From Chloroflexota bacterium (GTDB taxonomy: Bacteria; Chloroflexota; Limnocylindria; QHBO01), in the NCBI GenBank assembly GCA_020848055.1, contig JADLBB010000116.1, forward strand, positions 1 to 7,161: DNA of 7,161 bases, in the 5' to 3' direction. Below the pieces are notes generated by a model. It was given only the letters and a program-made list of their open reading frames with translations. It did no database searches and was not told where the DNA came from. The position numbers were made by a program, and so were the translations under genes. This document shows, piece by piece, positions 1 through 5,478 of the stretch (its first letter is position 1; every line of letters begins with the position of its first letter).

Positions 1-594
1 GCCGGGCGAGAGTGGGCGGAGCGGGCGATGGACTCCGATCCCGGAGCGACCAACTACCTGCTCATCTGGAACTGCGGCTGGCGGGCCGGCGGCTCGATCG
101 TGCACGGTCACGCCCAGGCGCTGCTCGGCAGCGGCCCGCACTACGCCAGGCTCGAGCGATTCCGGCGCGACGCGCAGGCCCACCTCAAGGCCCACGGTGC
201 CGGCCTGGTGGACGACCTGGTGGGCATCCACCGCGATCTCGGCCTTGCCGCCGGAACAACGGTCGCCGTGCTTGCCCACCTCACCCCGATCAAGGAGCGC
301 GAGGTCTGGATCGTCGGCTCACCCAACATGGACGAGCGTGATCCGGCCTTCACCGATGCCGTCGCCCGCACCCTGATCGCGTACCGCGACCGCGCCGGCG
401 TGCGGGCGTTCAACCTCGCGCTGTGGCGCCCGCCGCTGATCGAGCGATCCGGCTGGGAGGGGATCCCGCCGATCGTCCGCATCGTGGACCGCGGCGACCC
501 GTTTTCACGCTCGTCCGACATCGGCGCCATGGAGCTATACGGCACGCCGATCGTCGGCGGCGACCCCTACGATCTCATCGCCGCGCTGACCTGA
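1..594 (+). CDS. GalT-superfamily nucleotidyltransferase-like protein, 5' partial, intact H-x-H-x-Q site
   Basis: The frame is open from the first base, so the N-terminus lies outside the window; the ATG at 28 is internal. About 197 residues are visible, ending at TGA 592-594. Near the start is an N-C-G-W-R-A-G-G-S-I-V-H-G-H-A-Q stretch. It aligns without gaps to the GalT active-site signature (N-x-G-x(2)-A-G-x-S-x(2)-H-P-H-x-Q), with both His codons at 103 and 109 and Gln at 115. In this superfamily the second His carries the covalent nucleotidyl intermediate. The rest resembles the second GalT half: a strand with V-W-I-V-G, a helical stretch, F-N-L-A-L-W, and a C-terminal M-E-L-Y-G-T-P near the position of the GalT closing motif. 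Substrate is unknown; GalT, Ap4A-phosphorylase-like or another hexose-1-phosphate nucleotidyltransferase are all possible. The next gene, a probable paralogue, begins 22 bases downstream, so the two are likely cotranscribed. Family call is fairly firm, activity is not. Confidence 0.72.
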   Translation, partial: AGREWAERAMDSDPGATNYLLIWNCGWRAGGSIVHGHAQALLGSGPHYARLERFRRDAQAHLKAHGAGLVDDLVGIHRDLGLAAGTTVAVLAHLTPIKEREVWIVGSPNMDERDPAFTDAVARTLIAYRDRAGVRAFNLALWRPPLIERSGWEGIPPIVRIVDRGDPFSRSSDIGAMELYGTPIVGGDPYDLIAALT

Positions 595-616
595 GTCGCG
601 CCAGGCATCGGGTACG

Positions 617-1615
617 ATGCCAGACGTGTTCGAGCTGCGCCGCGATCCGGTCACCGGGTGGTGGTCGGCCATCGTGGCCGATCGGGCTTTCAATCGCGCG
701 TCGTTCGAGGTCCAGTCGACCCCCATCGAGGGCACCCATTGCCGCCACTGCGACGAGGCGCCCGACAACGAGCCACCGCACCTGGTTCGGCGCGTGGCCC
801 TCCGCTCGCAGGCCTTCCATCGGATCGACTCGACCAAGGCGACCGCGACACAGCTGTCATTGACCGAGGTCGAGCGCGCAACCGGCGCCTGGGAGATCCT
901 GGTCGGGCCCCGCGGCCACCACGAACGCCTGGCCGATGCCTCACCGCAGCTGGCGGTGGCGCTCGTGCGCGCGGCGCGCGACGCGATGCGCGATCTTGGT
1001 GCTCAGCCTCGCGCCACCGACGCCGAGGGCCAGCCCGAGCCCCTCTACATCCAGGTCGTACAGAGCTACGGGCGCCAGGCCGGGTCGCGGACCTCGCACA
1101 TCAACCTGGAGCTGTACGCCATCCCGCAGGTTCCCCACTGGGTGGCCGAGGAGATCGGTGGCGGGGCGCGCCAGATGATCCGCACGCGCCGATGCGTGTG
1201 GTGCGCCCTGGCCGAGGCGGAGGAGGAGCGGGGCGAACGCCTGGTCATGGCCGACCACCACGCCGTCGTCTTCACCCCGGCCGCCAGCCGGTCCCCGTTC
1301 GAGATGATGATCGTGCCACGACAGCACCGCGCCGACTTCACCGAGCTCGACGACGACGCGATCGCCGATACGACCGCCACGCTACAGCACGCGCTCCACG
1401 CGCTCGACGCGCTGGGCGACCCGCCGTACAACCTGTTCCTGCACACCGCCCCGGCCGACGACCGGATCGAGGGAACCTTCCACTGGCACTGGGAGATCCA
1501 CCCGCGCCTGCGCACCATCGCCGGACTTGAACGCGCGACTGCGCTGGCGGTCAACCCCGCCACGCCAGAGTACGCGGCCGAGATCCTGGCCGCCCAGCTG
1601 GCCGGTAACACGTGA
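617..1615 (+). CDS. GalT-like protein (galactose-1-phosphate uridylyltransferase family) with substituted catalytic motif
   Basis: A 332-residue protein, close to usual GalT length. The N-terminus has the GalT opening L-R-R-D-P-V-T-G-W-W (7-16), then C42-x2-C45 and H101/H102, matching the Cys/Cys/His structural zinc ligands of E. coli GalT. The signature region G152-R-Q-A-G-S-R-T-S-H-I-N-L-E (to 165), followed by L-Y-A-I-P-Q-V-P, aligns gap-free with the family's H-P-H-x-Q block. His161 (the fourth zinc ligand) is kept, but the nucleophile His is Asn163, the Gln is Glu165, and the upstream Asn is Ser150. The second half has C193-x2-C196, M-I-V-P-R-Q-H (231-237), F-H-W-H-W-E-I-H-P-R (288-297) and the closing A-G-L-E...N-P-A-T-P-E-Y-A-A block. 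Family membership is clear; ordinary ping-pong uridylyl transfer is doubtful. Ribosome binding before ATG 617 is weak. GTG 626 would give the more usual N-terminal length. It follows the partial GalT-like gene by 22 bases. Confidence 0.85.
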   Translation: MPDVFELRRDPVTGWWSAIVADRAFNRASFEVQSTPIEGTHCRHCDEAPDNEPPHLVRRVALRSQAFHRIDSTKATATQLSLTEVERATGAWEILVGPRGHHERLADASPQLAVALVRAARDAMRDLGAQPRATDAEGQPEPLYIQVVQSYGRQAGSRTSHINLELYAIPQVPHWVAEEIGGGARQMIRTRRCVWCALAEAEEERGERLVMADHHAVVFTPAASRSPFEMMIVPRQHRADFTELDDDAIADTTATLQHALHALDALGDPPYNLFLHTAPADDRIEGTFHWHWEIHPRLRTIAGLERATALAVNPATPEYAAEILAAQLAGNT

Positions 1616-1657
1616 GCGGATCACTGCGTCACAGCCGGGAACGGGGGAATCCTGCGC

Positions 1658-1663
1658 GGAGGA
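1658..1663 (+). promoter_or_regulatory. Ribosome binding site GGAGGA for the sigma factor
   Basis: This strong Shine-Dalgarno match lies in the 52-base gap after the GalT-like stop codon. It is 4 bases before TTG 1668 and 13 before ATG 1677. The spacing favours the TTG start and is the main reason for the start chosen for the sigma gene. Confidence 0.65.
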
Positions 1664-1667
1664 ACGA

Positions 1668-2249
1668 TTGGACACGATGGCCGTGCGCGGCGGCATCTCG
1701 TGGGGCACCACGATGAGCGGGCCGCGCGTCGATGACCTCGAGTCGCGCTTCGCCCAGCTGTTCGACGAGTTCAACTCGCCGATCTACAACTACGTCCTGC
1801 GCATGGTCGGCGACCCCGATCGCGCTGCCGATATCGCGCAGGACACGTTCATCAAGGCGTACCGCAAGCTCGACACCGTGACCGATCCCGCTGCCGTCAA
1901 GTCATGGCTGTACCGCATCGCGACCAACACCGCCATCGACGACATGCGCCGCCGGCGCAACGTGACATCCATGCCCGACGACGCGCCGACCTTCGCCAAC
2001 CGTGCCGACGGCCGGCCCGGGCCCGAGGCCGAAGTCATGGCCGCCACACTCGACGAGCGCATCCAGCGAGCGCTGATGAGCCTTCGCCCCAACCATCGCC
2101 AGTGCCTGCTGCTGAGTGACCTCGACGACATGAGCGCACAGCAGATCGGCGAGGTCATGGGCCTGTCATACGGCGCGGTGCGCACGCTGCTGTGCCGAGC
2201 TCGCGGCGAGATGCGCCGGGCGCTGGCGACCGAAGGACTGACCCGATGA
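1668..2249 (+). CDS. ECF-family RNA polymerase sigma factor (sigma-70 family)
   Basis: Directs RNA polymerase to a dedicated regulon, normally held inactive by its anti-sigma partner. From TTG 1668 it is 193 residues, typical for an ECF factor. Region 2 (about 33-98) has N-Y-V-L-R-M-V-G-D, D-I-A-Q-D-T-F-I-K-A-Y (core and -10 recognition) and W-L-Y-R-I-A-T-N-T-A-I-D-D-M-R-R-R-R. An Ala/Pro/Gly-rich linker follows. Region 4 (about 131-186) has L-R-P-N-H-R-Q-C-L-L-L and the helix-turn-helix S-A-Q-Q-I-G-E-V-M-G-L-S-Y-G-A-V-R-T-L-L-C-R-A-R. Start choice: GGAGGA at 1658-1663 sits 4 bases before TTG 1668 but 13 before ATG 1677. ATG 1713, just before the conserved domain, has no good ribosome binding site. 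The start is therefore uncertain among these three; the stop is firm. Its stop overlaps the next start as ATGA, the usual arrangement for a sigma/anti-sigma pair. There is no sigma-1.1 or region 3. Confidence 0.9.
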   Translation: MDTMAVRGGISWGTTMSGPRVDDLESRFAQLFDEFNSPIYNYVLRMVGDPDRAADIAQDTFIKAYRKLDTVTDPAAVKSWLYRIATNTAIDDMRRRRNVTSMPDDAPTFANRADGRPGPEAEVMAATLDERIQRALMSLRPNHRQCLLLSDLDDMSAQQIGEVMGLSYGAVRTLLCRARGEMRRALATEGLTR

Positions 2250-3949
2250 GCCAGGATCGCCACGAGCCGTACGAGGAGTTGATCAGCGCATCGCTGAACA
2301 ACGAGCTCAACCCCGCCGAGCGCGACCGCCTCAACGACCACCTGGACGGCTGCGAGCGCTGCCGCCAGACGCTCGCCGCCTTCTCGAACCAGCGTCGCAT
2401 CATCGCCGGCCTGCACCACGTGCCGCCGCCGCGTGATCTCGGCGCTCGGGTTCGGTCCGGGATCGAGCGCGGCTCCAACCGGACGCCGTGGTGGCGCCGC
2501 CCGCAACTCGCGCTGGCCGGCATCGGTGGTGGCCTGGCCCTCGTCGCCGGCGCCCTGCTGGGCCTGGTGCTCATGAACCAGTCCGCGTCGCCGGTCGGGC
2601 AGGCATCTCCATCGGTGCCGGTCGCGGCCTCGCCCAGTTCCGGGCCAACCTCAACGCCGCTCCCGACCCTGCCGCCTCCGGCATCGGGCGACGCCGTCCC
2701 GTCGTTCAACGCCTCTCCGTCCGAGGCACCGTCCGCGGAGCCCGAACCGCAGGTCTTCCTGGCCCTGACGGGTCCGGTGGACAACCAGGTCCTCACCATC
2801 CGCGATGGGTCGGCCGGCGGCACGCTTGCCGAAGGCGCCACGGCCGGAGGTGAGCCCATCGCCGCCGCCATGTCACCCGACGGCCAGTGGCTGGCCTACA
2901 TGACGACCGTCGGCGAATCAGGCATGGTCGAGATCAGCGCCACTCGCCTGTCGGAAGGGACCGTATCGACTGATCCGGACGCACGACCACCGATCGAGTC
3001 GTCGGTCGCCGTGGGCGAGACGGTGCGGCTGGGCCGGGGGGTCGAGGGCAGCGCATTCCTCGAACACCTGGCATGGTCGCCCGAATCGCTGTACCTGGCC
3101 TTTACGCTCGCCGATCCGGCCGGCACCGGCACCGATGCGTGGGTCTTCGAGCCACGCACCGCGGCGGTATCACGCCTCACCGATACGGGCTCGGCATACG
3201 CCGCCAGCTGGGTCCCGCTTGATTCCGACACGTCGCTGCTGTGGGTGAGCACGGCGGGCGACATCCCGACCAGCCATCTCATCGCGTTCCACGACGACGG
3301 CGGACCGATCGTCGCGGGCGACCCGAACGACAGCCCCTACCCGAGCGCGCAGGACGTCTTCCAGCCGCTCATCAGCCCGAATGGCGCGTTCGTCATCTTC
3401 TGGAGCGGACGCATGGCGCCGGCCGGCAGCGACTGGCAGTTCAGCGAGGGCGGTTCGCCGTGGCTGGCCGAGGTCATCTCGGACGGCCAGGGCGGTTACG
3501 AGTTCACCAACTCGCGCGAGCTGTTCAGCGACGTGACGGTCGGGCGCGATGCATTCGCATCGGCCTCCATCTCCTGGGGTGGCGACAGCGATGCATACGC
3601 TGTATGGGACGCGAACTGGATGGGCCTGCCGCAGGCGGACGACGGCAGGTACCCGGACCCGGCGCGCGTCTACTTCGGCCACGCCACCGATCCGCGCGGC
3701 CTGACCCGGTTCCATGCGATCGACGCCGACGATCTGCCCACCGATTCGTTCGTCGTTGACGTGGCAGTGGCGCCCACCGGGCGCCACCTGGTCATCACCG
3801 CGGCCCAGCCACGGGCCGGCGTCCTCGATCCACCGCGCGCCGACCTGTTCCTTGTCGAGCGCAACACCGGCAGCGTGCCCGACGCGGTGACGATCCTCGG
3901 TTCGGCCGTCGACGGCTGGTTCGGACCCGCCGCCTTCGACGTGCGCTGA
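2246..3949 (+). CDS. Transmembrane zinc-finger anti-sigma factor with extracytoplasmic beta-propeller (WD40/TolB-like) domain
   Basis: A 567-residue protein that probably binds and inhibits the upstream ECF sigma factor. Residues 8-50 form a zf-HC2/ZAS-type domain with the zinc motif H32-x3-C36-x2-C39. A basic W-W-R-R (82-85) precedes one hydrophobic helix (about 88-110), which predicts the N-terminus inside and the rest outside. Residues 111-170 are a Pro/Ser/Thr/Ala-rich stalk. The remainder shows recurring propeller strands of the A-x-S-P-D-G-x-x-L-A type, seen near 206-220, 275-290, 318-336, 372-388, 438-455 and 503-520; bound ligand unknown. ATG 2246 overlaps the sigma stop (ATGA) with AAGGA at 2233-2237, 8 bases upstream. 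An in-frame ATG at 2192 lies inside sigma region 4 and is unlikely to be used. The outside propeller is much larger than the zinc-finger part and probably senses a ligand, polymer or partner protein. Role as anti-sigma is inferred from the domain and position. Confidence 0.86.
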   Translation: MSQDRHEPYEELISASLNNELNPAERDRLNDHLDGCERCRQTLAAFSNQRRIIAGLHHVPPPRDLGARVRSGIERGSNRTPWWRRPQLALAGIGGGLALVAGALLGLVLMNQSASPVGQASPSVPVAASPSSGPTSTPLPTLPPPASGDAVPSFNASPSEAPSAEPEPQVFLALTGPVDNQVLTIRDGSAGGTLAEGATAGGEPIAAAMSPDGQWLAYMTTVGESGMVEISATRLSEGTVSTDPDARPPIESSVAVGETVRLGRGVEGSAFLEHLAWSPESLYLAFTLADPAGTGTDAWVFEPRTAAVSRLTDTGSAYAASWVPLDSDTSLLWVSTAGDIPTSHLIAFHDDGGPIVAGDPNDSPYPSAQDVFQPLISPNGAFVIFWSGRMAPAGSDWQFSEGGSPWLAEVISDGQGGYEFTNSRELFSDVTVGRDAFASASISWGGDSDAYAVWDANWMGLPQADDGRYPDPARVYFGHATDPRGLTRFHAIDADDLPTDSFVVDVAVAPTGRHLVITAAQPRAGVLDPPRADLFLVERNTGSVPDAVTILGSAVDGWFGPAAFDVR

Positions 3950-3956
3950 GCGCCGG

Positions 3957-3962
3957 TATACT
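3957..3962 (+). promoter_or_regulatory. Probable -10 promoter element TATACT for the pyr operon
   Basis: TATACT matches the TATAAT consensus at five of six positions and stands out in a very GC-rich region. It begins 8 bases after the anti-sigma stop codon. Transcription would start near 3969-3971, just before the PyrR hairpin, giving a leader of about 42-45 bases. No convincing -35 box is present; TTCGAC at 3935-3940 is the nearest weak candidate. The position fits the leader structure well, but the site is a motif match only. Confidence 0.6.
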
Positions 3963-3973
3963 CGGCGTCGAGC

Positions 3974-4006
3974 CCTTTAACGCGGTCCGGCGAGGCCGCC
4001 AAGGAG
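3974..4006 (+). promoter_or_regulatory. PyrR-binding RNA hairpin overlapping the pyrR ribosome binding site
   Basis: The RNA GGUCCGGCGAGGCC (3984-3997) fits the PyrR binding-loop consensus AGUCCNGNGAGGCU, differing only in its outer closing base pair. Bases 3982-3987 pair with 3994-3999 (six pairs including the characteristic U-G) around the hexaloop CGGCGA, which matches CNGNGA. Below it, CCUU (3974-3977) pairs with AAGG (4001-4004), leaving UAAC unpaired on the 5' side, as the asymmetric bulge of known binding loops. The lower stem covers most of the ribosome binding site AAGGAG (4001-4006), which lies 6 bases before the pyrR ATG. UMP/UTP-bound PyrR should stabilise the hairpin and block translation, as described for mycobacterial pyr leaders. 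No U-run or alternative terminator is seen, so transcription attenuation is unlikely. Confidence 0.85.
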
Positions 4007-4012
4007 ATACCG

Positions 4013-4558
4013 ATGAGCCAACGCCGCATCCTCGACGCGGATGACCTGCGTCGCGCATTGACCCGCATCGCGCACGAGATCGTCGAGCGCAACGGCGGCG
4101 TCGATGACCTCGTCCTGGTCGGCATTCGCAGCCGCGGGGTGCCCATCGCCCAGCGCCTGGCCGGCCTGATCGAACGCCACGAGGGCGCGGCCGTGCCGGT
4201 CGGCTCGCTCGACATCACGTACTACCGCGACGACCTGACCCGCATGGCGCACGCACCCATCGTCAAGCGCTCCGACCTCGAGACCGACGTCGCCGGACGG
4301 GTGGTGGTACTGGTGGACGACGTCCTGTACACCGGCCGCACCGTGCGCGCCGCGCTCGATGCGCTGACCGATCACGGGCGTCCGCGGGCCGTGCGCCTGG
4401 CGGCCCTGGTGGACCGCGGACACCGCGAGTTGCCGATCCGACCCGACTTTGTTGGCAAGAACCTGCCGACCAGCGAGGACGAGACGGTGCACGTTCGGCT
4501 GACCGAGACCGATGATGCCGACGAGGTCGTCATAGAGCGTGAGGAGCCCGCGGCGTGA
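4013..4558 (+). CDS. pyrR: Bifunctional pyr operon regulator / uracil phosphoribosyltransferase PyrR
   Basis: PyrR binds pyr leader RNA in response to uridine nucleotides and has weak uracil phosphoribosyltransferase activity (uracil + PRPP to UMP + PPi). It has 181 residues, the usual family length. G-I-R-S-R-G-V-P-I-A (37-46) is the early phosphoribosyltransferase loop. L-D-I-T-Y-Y-R-D-D-L (66-75) is a PyrR hallmark. V-V-V-L-V-D-D-V-L-Y-T-G-R-T (97-110) is the PRPP-binding motif, and L-V-D-R-G-H-R-E-L-P-I-R-P-D-F-V-G-K (132-149) is the conserved C-terminal block. Start ATG 4013 is set by AAGGAG 6 bases upstream. The gene is first in the pyr unit, its own leader carries a PyrR hairpin (negative autoregulation expected), and its stop overlaps pyrB as GTGA. 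The acidic tail after residue 163 is ordinary variation. Identification is very secure. Confidence 0.97.
   Translation: MSQRRILDADDLRRALTRIAHEIVERNGGVDDLVLVGIRSRGVPIAQRLAGLIERHEGAAVPVGSLDITYYRDDLTRMAHAPIVKRSDLETDVAGRVVVLVDDVLYTGRTVRAALDALTDHGRPRAVRLAALVDRGHRELPIRPDFVGKNLPTSEDETVHVRLTETDDADEVVIEREEPAA
4541..4546 (+). promoter_or_regulatory. Ribosome binding site GAGGAG for pyrB
   Basis: It lies inside the last codons of pyrR, 8 bases before GTG 4555. It supports the GTG start and the four-base overlap, and suggests pyrB can be loaded directly as well as by coupling. Confidence 0.65.
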
Positions 4559-5478
4559 CCGTCGCCGTCACGCCTCGCACCTGGCCGTCTGGCCACCTGT
4601 TCGACCTGGCAGGCGCAGCACGCGGCCAGATCGAGGGCCTGCTCGACCTCGCCGTCGAGATGCGCGAGGCGCGTGCGGCGCGCCGGCATGCCTCGATGCT
4701 CGAGGCCGAGATCGTGGCACTGGCCTTCTTCGAGGCTTCCACGCGCACGCGGATCAGCTTCGAGCTGGCCGGAAGGGCCCTCGGCGCGACGGTGGTGGAC
4801 CTCGACGTGGCCGGGAGCAGCGTCGCGAAGGGCGAGTCGCTGGTGGACACGCTTCGCACCCTGGAGCGCATGGGCACCACGACGCTGGTCCTGCGACACC
4901 AGGAGCCAGGTGCGCCGCAACTGGCCGCCCGCGCCACGGGCATGCGCATCGTCAATGCCGGCGACGGAGCGCACGCCCACCCGACGCAGGCGCTGTCGGA
5001 CGCGCTCACCCTGCGGGAGGCCATCGGACCGCTCGACGGGCGCGTGGTGGCCATCGTTGGTGACGTGGTCCACTCGCGAGTCGCGCGCTCGAACATCCAC
5101 TGCCTGACGGGCCTCGGAGCGCGGGTGCGCGTCGGCGGACCGCCGGAATGGGTCGCGGGATTCGACGGTTGGCCTGCCGTGGAGGTGACCACGACGCTCG
5201 AGGCGACGCTGCGTGGCGCCGATGCGGTCATGGCGCTTCGCGCCCAGCTGGAGCGAGGCGCGGAACTCCCCGAGGACCGGCTGGCCTGGCGCCTCGACAG
5301 CGACCGCATGCGCCTGGCGGCTCCCGGCGCGCCGATCCTGCATCCCGGGCCGACCAACGAGGGCGTGGAGTTGACCGCCGAGCTCGCGTCCGCTCCCGGC
5401 AGCCTGATCGGCAGACAGGTCGCCAACGGCGTTCCGATCAGAATGGCGGTTCTCGCCCGCCTCGCCGGGATGGCGTGA
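4555..5478 (+). CDS. pyrB: Aspartate carbamoyltransferase catalytic subunit
   Basis: Catalyses carbamoyl phosphate + L-aspartate to N-carbamoyl-L-aspartate + phosphate, step 2 of de novo pyrimidine synthesis, in the cytoplasm. It has 307 residues, normal for the catalytic chain. The carbamoyl-phosphate loop is F-F-E-A-S-T-R-T-R (58-66). K-G-E-S-L-V-D-T (92-99) is the 80s-type loop with Lys92. R114-H115 follows, then the H142-P-T-Q block (G-D-G-A-H-A-H-P-T-Q-A-L). G-D-V-V-H-S-R-V-A-R-S-N (169-180) lines the aspartate site, with R229 in M-A-L-R-A-Q-L-E-R, and H-P-G-P-T-N-E-G (263-270) near the end. GTG 4555 overlaps the pyrR stop. No pyrI regulatory-chain gene is visible, so allosteric nucleotide control of the E. 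coli type is not expected from this locus. The stop overlaps pyrC as GTGA. All key catalytic residues I can check are present. Confidence 0.97.
   Translation: MTVAVTPRTWPSGHLFDLAGAARGQIEGLLDLAVEMREARAARRHASMLEAEIVALAFFEASTRTRISFELAGRALGATVVDLDVAGSSVAKGESLVDTLRTLERMGTTTLVLRHQEPGAPQLAARATGMRIVNAGDGAHAHPTQALSDALTLREAIGPLDGRVVAIVGDVVHSRVARSNIHCLTGLGARVRVGGPPEWVAGFDGWPAVEVTTTLEATLRGADAVMALRAQLERGAELPEDRLAWRLDSDRMRLAAPGAPILHPGPTNEGVELTAELASAPGSLIGRQVANGVPIRMAVLARLAGMA

Noticed and set aside
658..1530. A 290-codon + strand frame overlapping the GalT-like gene
   Set aside because: It is a Pro/Arg/Gly-rich shadow frame with no domain features, fully inside a gene with clear family motifs.
1637..1665. 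Possible ECF autoregulatory promoter from the two GGAAC motifs before the sigma gene
   Set aside because: GGAAC resembles an ECF -35 box, but no CGTC-like -10 box follows either copy at 15-17 bases, and the second copy overlaps the ribosome binding site.
1527..1667. Sigma factor start at ATG 1527, inside the GalT-like gene
   Set aside because: It would add about 47 unrelated residues overlapping the conserved GalT C-terminus; GGAGGA at 1658 marks a start near 1668-1677.
2192..2245. Anti-sigma start at ATG 2192
   Set aside because: This lies within sigma region 4. ATG 2246 has a spaced AAGGA and the ATGA overlap, and the zinc-finger domain starts only a few residues later.
3963..4012. Transcription attenuator (terminator/antiterminator) in the pyrR leader
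   Set aside because: There is no U-run or second stable stem after the PyrR hairpin, and the leader is too short for the Bacillus-type arrangement.
5148..5474. Upstream extension of the pyrC frame inside pyrB
   Set aside because: The frame is open, but the translated stretch is not like dihydroorotase, while family homology begins right after GTG 5475, which overlaps the pyrB stop.
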